NCBI GenBank assembly: GCA_902826035.1 | Contig: CADEDG010000006.1 | Span: 14,706 to 50,009, forward strand | Length of the DNA stretch: 35,304 bases | Direction of reading: 5' to 3' | Origin: an uncultured Alphaproteobacteria bacterium | Lineage (GTDB): Bacteria > Pseudomonadota > Alphaproteobacteria > Caulobacterales > Aquidulcibacteraceae | Shown here: positions 1-7,448 of the stretch, piece after piece | Position numbering within the stretch: position 1 is the first letter of the stretch | Layout of the letters: the number at the start of each line of letters is the position of its first letter | The notes under the pieces: generated by a model | The model's database searches: none | Told to the model about the DNA's origin: nothing | The model's input: only the letters and a program-made list of their open reading frames with translations | Position numbers and translations under genes: made by a program

Positions 1-120
1 GCTCCGCGCGTCCGGGATGACGATGTGAGGTGTTGAGAGGCAGCTACATGCGCAAACGGAGGACCATCATCGTCGCTGAAGATCGGAACCGCAGTGGCGG
101 CACTTGATCAAGTCCGGGGG

Positions 121-155
121 TGACGCCATTCTTCGTCAGCCTGAGCCCGTCGAAG
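121..155 (-). repeat. 35-bp repeat, left copy of an inverted pair around the helicase
   Basis: Read on the minus strand, these 35 bases match 1856-1890 on the plus strand at 33 of 35 positions; the two differences are adjacent (GG here, AA there). The core CTCAGGCTGACGAAG belongs to a palindromic intergenic repeat type I recognise as common in alphaproteobacterial genomes. The two copies are in inverted orientation on either side of the DEAD-box gene. Confidence 0.75.
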
Positions 156-210
156 GCCGCGCCACGCCGGCGAGGACGCCGGCGGTCCAAGGGGACCAAG
201 CCGGGCATTA

Positions 211-239
211 TTGACTTCTCAACACTTTCCGCCCATATC
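211..239 (+). promoter_or_regulatory. Possible sigma-70-type promoter for the helicase
   Basis: TTGACT at 211-216 is a near-consensus -35 box. It is followed after 17 bases by CATATC at 234-239, a weak -10 match. If used, it gives a leader of roughly 175 nt before the GTG start at 422. The -10 is poor, so this is only a candidate. Confidence 0.25.
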
Positions 240-421
240 CCGCTCAGCGACCGTTCGCGGCTCAAGTTAGCCAAGTGAACGCGGTCACTCCCGGAACGCC
301 ACCATCGACGTTCGGCTTTGAGCGCCCCAAAGGGGAAATCAGCTCGCCGCCCTTCTTCGCCGTCGCTTCGTTCCTTCACTCCGCGCCTGCGCGCAATCGC
401 GTGGGGCGAGAAAGTACCTCT

Positions 422-1837
422 GTGACTCAAATTTCTAACGAAACGCCGGCTTCGGCGTTCAAGTCCCTTGGCGTGTCCGCGCCGATCCTCAAGGCGCTCG
501 CCGCCGAGGGTTACACAACGCCGACGCCCATCCAAACCCAAGCGATCCCCATCGTGCTCAAGGGCCGCGATCTCATCGGCCTCGCGCAAACCGGAACCGG
601 CAAGACCGCGGCGTTCGCGCTGCCGATCCTCGACCGGCTCAATGCCAGCCGCAAGCATGCGGGCGAGAAATCGTGCCGCACTTTGGTGCTCGCGCCGACG
701 CGCGAACTCGCTTCGCAGATCGCCGACAGCTTCCGCACCTATGGCCGCTTCCTGGGGCTGAGCACTGCCGTCGTTTTCGGCGGCGCTTCCATGTTCAAGC
801 AGAAGCAGGCGCTTTATCGCGGCGTCGATATTCTGGTGGCGACGCCTGGGCGTCTGCTCGACCATATCAGCCAGCGCACGCTGCGGCTCGATGCGGTTGA
901 GATTTTGGTGCTCGACGAAGCCGACCACATGCTCGACATGGGCTTCATCCACGATCTGCGGAAGATCGCGACTTTGCTACCGCGGCATCGTCAATCCTTG
1001 TTCTTCTCCGCCACCATGCCGGCGTCGATCGCCGAACTGGCCGCGCAATTCCTCGACAATCCCGAGCGCGTGACGGTGGCGCCGCCCTCGACCACCGCCG
1101 AGCGCGTCGAGCAGGCAGTGATCCATGTCGATCAGGCAAAGAAGCAGGATCTCTTGCATGCTTTGCTGGCCGACAAGTCGGTCAAGCGCGCGCTCGTGTT
1201 CACGCGTACCAAGCACGGCGCCGACCGCGTGGTGAAAAAGCTCGAAAGTGCGGGCTTCGAGGCCGAAGCCATCCACGGCAACAAGAACCAGGGTCAGCGC
1301 ACCCGCGCGCTCGACGCTTTCAAGAAAGGCCATGCGCGCCTCTTGGTGGCGACGGAAATCGCCGCGCGCGGCATCGATGTCGATGACATCAGCCACGTCA
1401 TCAATTACGATCTGCCCAACGTGCCCGAGCAATATGTGCACCGGATCGGGCGCACCGCCCGCGCCGGCGCTGGCGGCAAGGCGATCTCGTTCTGTGCGCC
1501 GGACGAACGCGCGTTCCTGCGCGATATCGAACGGCTCACCAAGCAGTCGGTGCCGGTAATGGAGACCGATCTTTCGCTGCGCGCTCCGCGCGCCGATGAA
1601 CGCGTGCCGCGTCCGCTCAAGACCGGCGGTGGCGGCGGTCGCCCGGCGCATCCCGCGCGCAAACATGCGCCGAAAAAGCACCACGGCTCGGAAGCCCACG
1701 GCCACGCCCACGCCAAGCAGGGCCACGCGCCCAGCCGCTCGCGCGAGGACGGGGATCGTCGCGACCGCAAAGGCAACGCGGTGTGGTCCAATAGCGGCCC
1801 GCCGCGCGGGCGTCAGCGCAAGCCGACGCGGGTGTAG
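422..1837 (+). CDS. DEAD-box ATP-dependent RNA helicase, RhlE-like
   Basis: ATP-dependent RNA helicase of the bacterial DEAD-box family, expected to remodel RNA or ribosome assembly intermediates in the cytoplasm. Visible motifs in order: Q motif (GYTTPTPIQ), motif I (AQTGTGKTA), Ia (PTRELA), Ib (TPGR), II (DEAD), III (SAT), and in the second RecA domain ARGIDV and VI (HRIGRTARA). The C-terminal tail from about residue 400 is basic, Gly/His/Arg-rich and of low complexity, as in RhlE proteins, and probably binds RNA. I chose GTG at 422 (471 aa) because a GGGGCGAGAAAG stretch precedes it at ribosome-binding distance and the homologous region begins just after it. The open frame extends upstream to 275, but that part is not helicase-like. 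The gene is flanked by inverted 35-bp repeats and followed by a strong hairpin. RhlE and DeaD subtypes cannot be separated with certainty. Confidence 0.93.
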   Translation: MTQISNETPASAFKSLGVSAPILKALAAEGYTTPTPIQTQAIPIVLKGRDLIGLAQTGTGKTAAFALPILDRLNASRKHAGEKSCRTLVLAPTRELASQIADSFRTYGRFLGLSTAVVFGGASMFKQKQALYRGVDILVATPGRLLDHISQRTLRLDAVEILVLDEADHMLDMGFIHDLRKIATLLPRHRQSLFFSATMPASIAELAAQFLDNPERVTVAPPSTTAERVEQAVIHVDQAKKQDLLHALLADKSVKRALVFTRTKHGADRVVKKLESAGFEAEAIHGNKNQGQRTRALDAFKKGHARLLVATEIAARGIDVDDISHVINYDLPNVPEQYVHRIGRTARAGAGGKAISFCAPDERAFLRDIERLTKQSVPVMETDLSLRAPRADERVPRPLKTGGGGGRPAHPARKHAPKKHHGSEAHGHAHAKQGHAPSRSREDGDRRDRKGNAVWSNSGPPRGRQRKPTRV

Positions 1838-1855
1838 TAGCACTGCCCGTTCGGT

Positions 1856-1907
1856 CTTCGACAAGCTCAGGCTGACGAAGAATGGCGTCACGCTGAGCCT
1901 GTCGAAG
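1856..1907 (+). repeat. Palindromic repeat/hairpin after the helicase
   Basis: Arms at 1856-1870 (CTTCGACAAGCTCAG) and 1893-1907 (CTGAGCCTGTCGAAG) pair at 14 of 15 positions around a 22-nt loop. The element starts 18 bases after the helicase stop codon. Its first 35 bases are the inverted partner of 121-155. It could protect or end the helicase mRNA, but there is no T-tract. Confidence 0.75.
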
Positions 1908-1981
1908 TGCGATGCCGGCAATACGTCGGCGGTCCATCTCCCCTTGCGTCACTAGCGCAGCGCGCCCATATCGCGCTTCCC

Positions 1982-2737
1982 ATGCGTAAGGACATGTCCA
2001 AAATCATCGTCGAGCGCCCGCGCAGCGGGCGATCGTCGCCGGTTCGGCCCGGGCGCACCCGCGCGCTGGTCGATGACGACGGCGAAGTCTTGCGCGTCTC
2101 CGCGCGCGAGCCGAGAGGGCGTGCGCCTAAAACCAAGTACCTCAACGAAAACCTGGCGCCGCTGCGCCGTTTTCTCGCGTCCCAAGTCGGTCGTCCCTGG
2201 AACAAGGTCTATTCGGAAATCTCCGAGCACCTGAAACCCACCTCCACCGTGCAGCAGCACGTGCGCGATCACGTGGAGGATTTCGTCGCGGTGAAGACGC
2301 GCATGCGCGCCGGCGAGGTGCAGGTGACCGGCCGCTGGGGCCGGGACATGAGCCTGCAAGAGAGCTACCAGCGCCTTTATGTCCATCCGCGCACCGGGCT
2401 TTTGCGCGAGAACCCGCACTGGAAAAGCTGGAGCACGAAAGCCCGCGCCGAACGCGAAGAGGCCGAGAAGCTGCGAACCCAGCGGCGGCGCGAAGTCGAC
2501 GCAAAAACCCAGCTGCATTGTTTAGACGGCGTTTGGTGGGAAGTGAGGCTCGCGAAGGTGAAGTTGCACAAGGGCAAGAACGGCCGCGCCACGTTTGCCG
2601 AGCCCTTCACCGATGCGGTCAAGAGCGCCGAACTCTCGACGCTGCCGCCGGAAGAACTTTACGGCAAGTCCGGCGTGTACGCCGCCGAGCTGCACAAGCT
2701 GAGCAAGACCGAACTGAAGTGGCTGGGGTTAAAGTAG
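1982..2737 (+). CDS. Conserved hypothetical protein, about 250 aa
   Basis: Soluble protein of about 251 aa with no domain I can name. The first 45 residues are basic and proline/arginine-rich. A more ordered part follows (NLAPLRRFLASQVGRPWNKV, then a segment rich in charged helices around residues 130-175), and the tail has the pattern ELHKLSKTELKWLGLK. No signal peptide or membrane segment is visible. Two starts are possible, ATG 1982 and ATG 1994. Neither has an ideal ribosome site; AAGGA lies almost touching the second. The frame is open back to 1907, but the upstream residues are repeat-derived. It lies in the same direction as the helicase and the LapA-like gene, so the three may be co-transcribed. 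Function unknown. Confidence 0.7.
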   Translation: MRKDMSKIIVERPRSGRSSPVRPGRTRALVDDDGEVLRVSAREPRGRAPKTKYLNENLAPLRRFLASQVGRPWNKVYSEISEHLKPTSTVQQHVRDHVEDFVAVKTRMRAGEVQVTGRWGRDMSLQESYQRLYVHPRTGLLRENPHWKSWSTKARAEREEAEKLRTQRRREVDAKTQLHCLDGVWWEVRLAKVKLHKGKNGRATFAEPFTDAVKSAELSTLPPEELYGKSGVYAAELHKLSKTELKWLGLK

Positions 2738-2768
2738 GCAGATCGCAGCGACGCGTGGGAGACGAGTC

Positions 2769-3023
2769 ATGGGCTTCTTGCGTGGAATTTTTGTCGGCCT
2801 GATCGCGCTCGTTGCGCTTGTGTTTGTGGTGCAGAACCTCGCCACCATCGAGGTGGCGTTCCTGACCTGGTCGTTCGCTGCGCCGCGGGCGTTTGTATTC
2901 TTACTCTTGTTCGCGCTGGGGCTGATCGCGGGGTACTTGGCGCACGCGGCGCGGATACAATTTCGGCGCCCGAGACAGGCTGGCGCCAAATCCTCCGCGC
3001 AGAGCCCGCCCGAGCAATCCTGA
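2769..3023 (+). CDS. LapA/DUF1049-domain inner-membrane protein
   Basis: An 84-aa membrane protein with two hydrophobic segments (about residues 5-22 and 42-63) and a short basic, hydrophilic tail. The pattern QN then VAFLTWSF then LLFALGLIAG matches the LapA (lipopolysaccharide assembly protein A, DUF1049) domain. In Escherichia coli, LapA works with LapB in control of LPS synthesis, but many bacteria carry stand-alone short homologues of unproven role. No lapB-like TPR gene is next to it here. A GGGAGACGAG ribosome site precedes the ATG. It ends 11 bases before the convergent lipoprotein gene. Confidence 0.75.
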   Translation: MGFLRGIFVGLIALVALVFVVQNLATIEVAFLTWSFAAPRAFVFLLLFALGLIAGYLAHAARIQFRRPRQAGAKSSAQSPPEQS

Positions 3024-3034
3024 AGGCGCCCTTG

Positions 3035-3472
3035 CTACACGGTGCGGCCGCACCCAGTCAGTGTGCGCCCGTCGATCACCGCTTCGACGCTGGCGGGGAA
3101 TCGTTCGCCGCTCATGGGGTCGCTGCAGGGAAAGCGACGGATGGTGATTGAAAGCGTGTGGCCGGTTGCGCGCGCGTCGTAGCGCGTGGCGCCTTCCTGC
3201 GGAAAGGTTGGCTCAACCAACGGAAATTCCGCACTGGCCTCGCCGTAATCCCAGATCGCGACGATGCGGTTCTGCCGATAGATGTCGAGCATCCAGCCGG
3301 GCTCGGAGCCAACGGCGCGGAAATCCACGCCCGCGGCGCGAGCGTTCTCCCAGCTCGGCATCGCCGCCAGAGCGTCCTGCGCGTGCATGCCAAGTCCGCC
3401 GTCGGCCGTCTCGTTGGTCTGTGGTGGCGCGGCGCAGGCCACAATCGCCAATGCCAGGATCAAAGCACGCAT
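3035..3472 (-). CDS. Small lipoprotein with COG3650-like C-terminal domain
   Basis: A 145-aa predicted lipoprotein. The signal peptide (MRALILALAIVAC) ends in a lipobox-like IVAC, so Cys13 should carry the lipid anchor. The mature part has a pattern I associate with the COG3650 group: FRAVGSEPGWMLDI near the middle, then CSDPMSGERFPASVEAV and a final GCGR, with two cysteines that could form a disulfide. I chose the ATG at 3472 because GGAG lies 6-7 bases upstream; the frame is open to 3484. Function is unknown in the family. The lipoprotein at 6593-7441 shares the same C-terminal pattern. Confidence 0.7.
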   Translation of the reverse strand: MRALILALAIVACAAPPQTNETADGGLGMHAQDALAAMPSWENARAAGVDFRAVGSEPGWMLDIYRQNRIVAIWDYGEASAEFPLVEPTFPQEGATRYDARATGHTLSITIRRFPCSDPMSGERFPASVEAVIDGRTLTGCGRTV

Positions 3473-3486
3473 GCGTCTCTCCAATG

Positions 3487-3519
3487 AAAACGCCGCCGCG
3501 TCTCTGCGACGCGGCGGCG
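3487..3519 (-). terminator. Rho-independent terminator after the OmpA-like gene
   Basis: Perfect 12-bp arms (CGCCGCCGCGTC at 3491-3502 and its complement at 3508-3519) enclose a 5-nt loop. Read on the minus strand, the hairpin lies 17 bases after the OmpA-like stop and is followed by TTTT (plus-strand AAAA at 3487-3490). It separates that gene from the downstream lipoprotein. Confidence 0.75.
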
Positions 3520-3536
3520 CAATCGTTGCTTCAAGC

Positions 3537-4193
3537 TCAGCCCTGGAAGGCGCTGATCATAACTTCCACGCGGCGGTTGCGTTGGCGGCCGCTGTCGGTG
3601 GAATTGTCAGCGATCGGTTGACGCTCGCCGAGGCCAGTGGCGATCACGCGCTGGCGGATGACGCCGCTCTGGATCAGCACCGAGGAGACGTTCATCGCGC
3701 GGCGCTCGGAGAGGCCGAGATTGTAATCGTCGGCGCCGACGGAATCGGCGTGCCCGAGCACGTCGATGGTGGTTTGCGGATACTCGCCCAGCACGCCCGC
3801 GACGTCGCGGAGCGTTGGCACGAACTGGCCTTTCACCGTGTCGCGGTTGAAATCGAAGGTTAGATCGGCGGGGAAGTTGAGCAGGATGCGGTCCTGGCTG
3901 ACGCGGGTGACGCCGACGCCAGAGCCCGCAAGCCGCTCGCGCAGGTTTTGCTCCTGGCGGTCCATGTAATTGCCGATCAGGCCGCCGGCGATCGCGCCGA
4001 CCCCCGCGCCAATCATGGCGTTGCGCCTATCGTCGCCGCCGGCGAGCGCGCCAGCAGCCGCGCCAGCGATGGCGCCGACGATAATGCCGGTGCCGGTGTT
4101 GTTGCGCGTGCGCTCCCCGGTGACGGGATCGACTGTGGTGCAGGCAGCGAGCGTCAACAAGGCGGCGAAGCCGGCCAGTGCTTTACGGATCAT
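3537..4193 (-). CDS. OmpA-family lipoprotein with glycine zipper
   Basis: Outer-membrane lipoprotein, 218 aa, with a peptidoglycan-binding OmpA C-terminal domain, similar in layout to YiaD. Parts in order: signal peptide with lipobox LAAC; a glycine-zipper region at about residues 36-75 (IIVGAIAGAAAGALAGG and IGAGVGAIAGGLIGNYMD); and the OmpA domain at about 100-215 with the conserved GHADSVGADDYNLGLSERR stretch and a later RNRRVEV. The domain should tether the outer membrane to peptidoglycan. Two ATGs are adjacent. I prefer the second (4193) because GGAGGG then sits 5 bases upstream, against 2 for the first. A strong terminator follows. Confidence 0.9.
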   Translation of the reverse strand: MIRKALAGFAALLTLAACTTVDPVTGERTRNNTGTGIIVGAIAGAAAGALAGGDDRRNAMIGAGVGAIAGGLIGNYMDRQEQNLRERLAGSGVGVTRVSQDRILLNFPADLTFDFNRDTVKGQFVPTLRDVAGVLGEYPQTTIDVLGHADSVGADDYNLGLSERRAMNVSSVLIQSGVIRQRVIATGLGERQPIADNSTDSGRQRNRRVEVMISAFQG

Positions 4194-4280
4194 CATGTCC
4201 CTCCAAATAGGTGCGGGCGGTTCTTGCCCGATCGCCTTGAGAATCGTCCCGCCAGTCTGAGCGCGGGATGAACGTCCTGC

Positions 4281-4817
4281 CTAATCGGGCGAGCCTGACA
4301 CGGCAAAACGACCGAGCCGGCCGAATTGTTCTGTCAGGACTGCATCGACCCCAGGGGCGATCTGATCGAGACTTAGCCCCGGATCGCCTGAAACGCGATA
4401 AGTCATTGTAATTCTCGCCCCTTGTGGATCGGGCGCCACAACGAAAGTAAGCACGCCGCTCACCCCCATTTCCTGCAATGGCCCGAACCCGCCGAGCACG
4501 CGCAGCGTGCGTGAGCCGTCGCGCTCCATCACCATGACCACCCGCGCATGTTCCACCGATTGGCCGTCCCAGCGTTCGCACCAGCAGCCCCCAGCGCGAG
4601 CGTCTAGCCGCAGCCGGCTTGAATCGCCGGAATAGGTATGGGCGCTGCTCCACCAATTCTTGACCCGTGTGAGCGCGCGCCAAGCTTGGTCAGGCGAGGC
4701 GGTCACTCTGGCTTCGGCCTGCAGAATGATGGCGCCCGGGGCGGCGGCGACAACCTCCGCGCGGGCGGGCGCAAAGCCTGCGGTCCAAACCAAAAACGCT
4801 ACCAATACCGAACGCAT
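4281..4817 (-). CDS. Exported SRPBCC-family (START-like) protein
   Basis: A 178-aa protein with a cleavable signal peptide (MRSVLVAFLVWTAGFAPARA) and a single SRPBCC domain, a helix-grip fold that binds hydrophobic ligands. Supporting pattern: an N-terminal strand, then VTASPDQAWRALTRVKNWW, which is the usual PxxVWxxLTDxxxWW-like opening of this superfamily, then alternating beta strands and a long C-terminal helix (DAVLTEQFGRLGRFA). The ligand cannot be inferred. ATG 4817 is chosen because GGAGG lies about 5 bases upstream and the signal peptide starts there; the open frame extends to 4865. It is probably periplasmic. Its stop lies 87 bases before the OmpA-like start. Confidence 0.75.
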   Translation of the reverse strand: MRSVLVAFLVWTAGFAPARAEVVAAAPGAIILQAEARVTASPDQAWRALTRVKNWWSSAHTYSGDSSRLRLDARAGGCWCERWDGQSVEHARVVMVMERDGSRTLRVLGGFGPLQEMGVSGVLTFVVAPDPQGARITMTYRVSGDPGLSLDQIAPGVDAVLTEQFGRLGRFAVSGSPD

Positions 4818-4861
4818 ACTCGCCTCCATGCGCGCAGCGTTAGGGGTATTTGAATGATCGT

Positions 4862-5284
4862 TCAAGAAGAAAGGAAGCGCCTCAGCTCTTGCTTTAGGGC
4901 GGCCGCTTCACGGAGTTCGCATTCCCACACCACCAGGGCGGCCCAGCCTGATTGCGCCAAGGTCGCCAGCGCGGCGGCGTCGCGGTCCCGATTGCGCGCG
5001 ATTTTTGTGCTCCAATAGCCGGCATTATCCTTTGGAGCGCGGGCGCCGCGCTTGCACGCGTGACCATGCCAGAAACACCCATGCACGAAGATCGCCTTTC
5101 GCATGGGTGCAAACACGAGGTCCGGCTTGCCTGGCAAGCCTGTGCCATGCAGCCGGTAGCGGCGCTGAAAGCCAATCTCGCAAACCGCTTTGCGTACAAT
5201 CCGTTCGGGGTGGGTGTCGGCGCTCTTGACTGCGCGCATTGCCGCCGAACGTTGCTCAGGGGAGAAAACATCAGCGCGCATCAT
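4862..5284 (-). CDS. vsr: Very short patch repair (Vsr) mismatch endonuclease
   Basis: Vsr nicks next to T in T:G mismatches that arise when 5-methylcytosine deaminates, starting very short patch repair. The 140-aa product carries the family pattern GTGLPGKPDLVFAPMRKAIF then VHGCFWHGHACKRG, KDNAGYW, KIARNRDRD and VWECEL. The catalytic Asp (about D55), the His residues of the HGCFWHGH block (H68, H73, H75) and the zinc-type Cys residues (C77, C122) are present at the spacing seen in the E. coli enzyme. The start ATG at 5284 overlaps the TGA of the upstream methyltransferase gene in an ATGA, so the two are translationally coupled. A second in-frame ATG at 5281 is adjacent. The longer open frame upstream lies inside the methyltransferase and is not part of this protein. 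Confidence 0.93.
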   Translation of the reverse strand: MMRADVFSPEQRSAAMRAVKSADTHPERIVRKAVCEIGFQRRYRLHGTGLPGKPDLVFAPMRKAIFVHGCFWHGHACKRGARAPKDNAGYWSTKIARNRDRDAAALATLAQSGWAALVVWECELREAAALKQELRRFLSS

Positions 5285-6417
5285 GCGCGTTTGCGTTGGC
5301 CACCGACGCCCACGAGCGGCGCCAGCAGATTGCCCGCGAGCCAACGCACCACCGGCACGCACACGCCGTCGCCGAGTAGATGCAGCGCTGCCGTCGTGCC
5401 CGTGGGGAGGGGGTGGTACTCGGGCACGCCCATCAGCCGCGCGGCTTCGCGCGGCGATAAAAGCCGCGAGCGGACGCGTTCGCCATCCACGAACAGCAGC
5501 ATCTGCTTGCTCGATCCGCCCGCTGGTGTGCGCAAACATCCCGCCAGGCCGTCGAAGCGTGCTTCCGCGCGTTGCACGCGTTTTCCGTGCTCAATGCGAA
5601 TGCGGCGGAACACCGCGCCGACTTGCACCTTGCCGCTGCCGGAGATCGCGGCGACGCGTGCGCGCTGCAATTCGCTCATCTGACCCAGCAAGGCTTGGGT
5701 CTGTTCCTCGCTGCGCCATGGCGTGTCTTGGTGATCGTTGTCGAGCAGGTCCATGAGGTTGGTGTTGCGTTTGGCCGGCGTAGCGAGGCGCCACCAGACG
5801 AAACGCTTGCGCAAACCCTCGGGCAGGCGCGCGACGACGTTGCGCAGGGAGGGCGTATGAAACGGCTCGCTGGGCCCGGACATGGCGAGATGCACGGGGA
5901 CGTTTCTGGACGCTACGATGAAGAGGCGTGACCGCGATTGCGGCGTGAACAAAGCGGCGTCGATCTCCAGCGCGCCGACGCGATAGCCGAGCGAGTCGAG
6001 CGCATGAACAAGCGCCGTGAAATCCGCGCCGTTATGCGAACTCAACAAACCGCTGACGTTTTCTAGCGCGAGCACGCCGGGCGCGTCCGCGCCAAGCCGC
6101 TCGATCAAGCGATGAAAGCCCCAGAAAGCGCCTGAACGTGGCGCAGCCAGCCCGCCACGGGCGCCGGCGAGCGAGAGGTCCTGGCAGGGAAAGCTCGCCC
6201 ACGCCAACGCCGCGCCGGTTGGGATGGCGCCGGGCGGCAGCCGCCAGATGTCGCCCTCGACCAAATGTTCGCCGCCAAAAACGGCACGATATGCAGCGGC
6301 CTTTGCCGGGTCGATGTCATTGGCGAAGACGCATCGAAAGTCTGGCTCGAGCCCCAGACGGGCCAAACCCCCGCCGGCGAAAAACTCAAGCAGAGGGGCG
6401 CTGGAATCAGCTTGCAT
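5281..6417 (-). CDS. DNA (cytosine-5-)-methyltransferase
   Basis: Transfers a methyl group from S-adenosylmethionine to C5 of cytosine in a short DNA target. The 378-aa product has motif I (LEFFAGGGLARLGL, residues 10-23), motif IV with the catalytic Cys78 (SFPCQD), motif VI (ENV, 119-121), motif VIII (QSRSR, 160-164), then a variable target-recognition region and the closing motifs IX-X (LSPREAARLMGVPEYHPLP and GDGVCVPVVRWLAGNLL). All key residues are intact. It is the first gene of a coupled pair with vsr, which fits the need to repair deaminated 5-methylcytosine. No restriction endonuclease gene is nearby, so it may be a solitary or orphan methyltransferase. Target sequence unknown. No clear ribosome site precedes ATG 6417. 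Confidence 0.93.
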   Translation of the reverse strand: MQADSSAPLLEFFAGGGLARLGLEPDFRCVFANDIDPAKAAAYRAVFGGEHLVEGDIWRLPPGAIPTGAALAWASFPCQDLSLAGARGGLAAPRSGAFWGFHRLIERLGADAPGVLALENVSGLLSSHNGADFTALVHALDSLGYRVGALEIDAALFTPQSRSRLFIVASRNVPVHLAMSGPSEPFHTPSLRNVVARLPEGLRKRFVWWRLATPAKRNTNLMDLLDNDHQDTPWRSEEQTQALLGQMSELQRARVAAISGSGKVQVGAVFRRIRIEHGKRVQRAEARFDGLAGCLRTPAGGSSKQMLLFVDGERVRSRLLSPREAARLMGVPEYHPLPTGTTAALHLLGDGVCVPVVRWLAGNLLAPLVGVGGQRKRA

Positions 6418-6592
6418 GCGGAGATGATACCGCTTGTCGCGAAATGGGAGAAACGCCCTGATTTTTCGAAGCGGCGCGCAACTGGCGGCTAATAGGGAAG
6501 ACTCGCGCCAATATGCATGGAACTCAGACTAGCGTTTCTTGGCGGCTTGGCGTCTAATGCCCGTTGGGCGGCTGCCATTTGGGGGTAGGTCG

Positions 6593-7441
6593 ATGCGGGC
6601 TTCGTTCCGCGGTTTAGTTGCGGCGCTAGCGCTGACGGCGGTGGTCGTTGGCTGCCAACGTCAGGAGAACGCGGCGCCCAGCGATGCTGGACCGTCATCG
6701 CCCAGCAATGCGCAGCGCGAAGCAGGCGCCGCCGCCGAGCAATTGGCCGCTTTGGGCGGGGCGGCGAACGCCGCCCAGCGCGCAATGTTCGAAGGCGAGT
6801 TCGAGGCTTCGGGCGGGCTTGATTCGCTTGGCTCGGCTGAGGGCGCTTGGGATCTGACGCTGCTTGAAAACTACGCCCAATTCTCCAGGCCGGGCCTGGG
6901 GGAAGACGGCGGCGCCACTGGCGCGCGGGATTACCACGAGCGCGGAATGCGGGTAGCGGCCGGGCCTCTGACCATCACCATTCGGCTCGAGCCGTGTACC
7001 GTGAGCGGCGTTGAGCTGCCCTATGTTGCGCATGTTCTTTTCGAGGGCGTGGCCTACGAGGGCTGCGCCCGGCGCGGCGTTGGGGAAGGCTCGCGCCGAA
7101 CCTGGGCGACGGTGATTGACGAACTGCTTCCCGCCATCGACGCCTGCTTGGCTCGCACCGGGCCTGGCGCGCGGGTAACATTCGCGTCCGACTTAAACGA
7201 TGGCGACGTCAGCGTGCGGCTGCGCGAAAGCAACGGGACCAGGCGCGTTTGCACGGCCCCCAAGATCGGTGGCAACGCGCAAATGCAGCCCTTGTCTGAC
7301 CTTGACACCGAACATGGCGAAGGCGACCCGGAATTTTTCCGCGGCGCTGCGGAGCCACGCCGGCAGAATTGCCGCACCGCCGAGGCTGTGACTAGCGCCT
7401 CGGGCGAACAGATCGGCTGGCTCATCCGTCGGTCCTGCTGA
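6593..7441 (+). CDS. Lipoprotein with internal COG3650-like domain
   Basis: A 282-aa predicted lipoprotein. The signal peptide ends in VVVGC (Cys about 21). An Ala/Gln-rich linker follows (to about residue 75), then a domain whose end (LTITIRLEPC, SGVELPYVAHVLFEG, YEGCARR) resembles the C-terminal part of the lipoprotein at 3035-3472. The last 100 residues form an extra domain with several cysteines (DACLAR, RRVCTAPKIGG, QNCRTAEAV, final RRSC) that I do not recognise. I chose ATG 6593 because GGGGGTAGG precedes it and the signal peptide starts there; the open frame reaches back to 6539. It ends 7 bases before the convergent exoD-like gene. Confidence 0.65.
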   Translation: MRASFRGLVAALALTAVVVGCQRQENAAPSDAGPSSPSNAQREAGAAAEQLAALGGAANAAQRAMFEGEFEASGGLDSLGSAEGAWDLTLLENYAQFSRPGLGEDGGATGARDYHERGMRVAAGPLTITIRLEPCTVSGVELPYVAHVLFEGVAYEGCARRGVGEGSRRTWATVIDELLPAIDACLARTGPGARVTFASDLNDGDVSVRLRESNGTRRVCTAPKIGGNAQMQPLSDLDTEHGEGDPEFFRGAAEPRRQNCRTAEAVTSASGEQIGWLIRRSC

Positions 7442-7448
7442 TGCGGGT

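Larger units (their letters stand above)
1..421. other. Non-coding leader with repeat fragments
   Basis: No convincing gene lies before the helicase start. The first 30 bases and the stretch near 95-120 (TTGATCAAGTCCGGG) look like fragments of dispersed palindromic repeats. A 35-bp repeat copy lies at 121-155. A long minus-strand open frame crosses this region but is antisense to the helicase and has no family-like protein. The rest is probably the helicase promoter and a long 5' untranslated leader. Confidence 0.5.

Noticed and set aside
44..952. 302-aa minus-strand open frame
   Set aside because: Antisense to the helicase in GC-rich DNA; Arg/Glu-rich low-complexity product with no family pattern.
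977..1921. 314-aa minus-strand open frame
   Set aside because: Mirror frame of the helicase 3' half; product lacks any domain, and the helicase motifs on the plus strand are complete.
3282..3863. 193-aa plus-strand open frame across two genes
   Set aside because: Overlaps the lipoprotein and OmpA-like genes antisense and crosses a terminator; no ribosome site.
4862..5539. Extended 225-aa start for vsr
   Set aside because: The extra N-terminus lies inside the methyltransferase gene and is not Vsr-like; ATGA coupling marks the real start.
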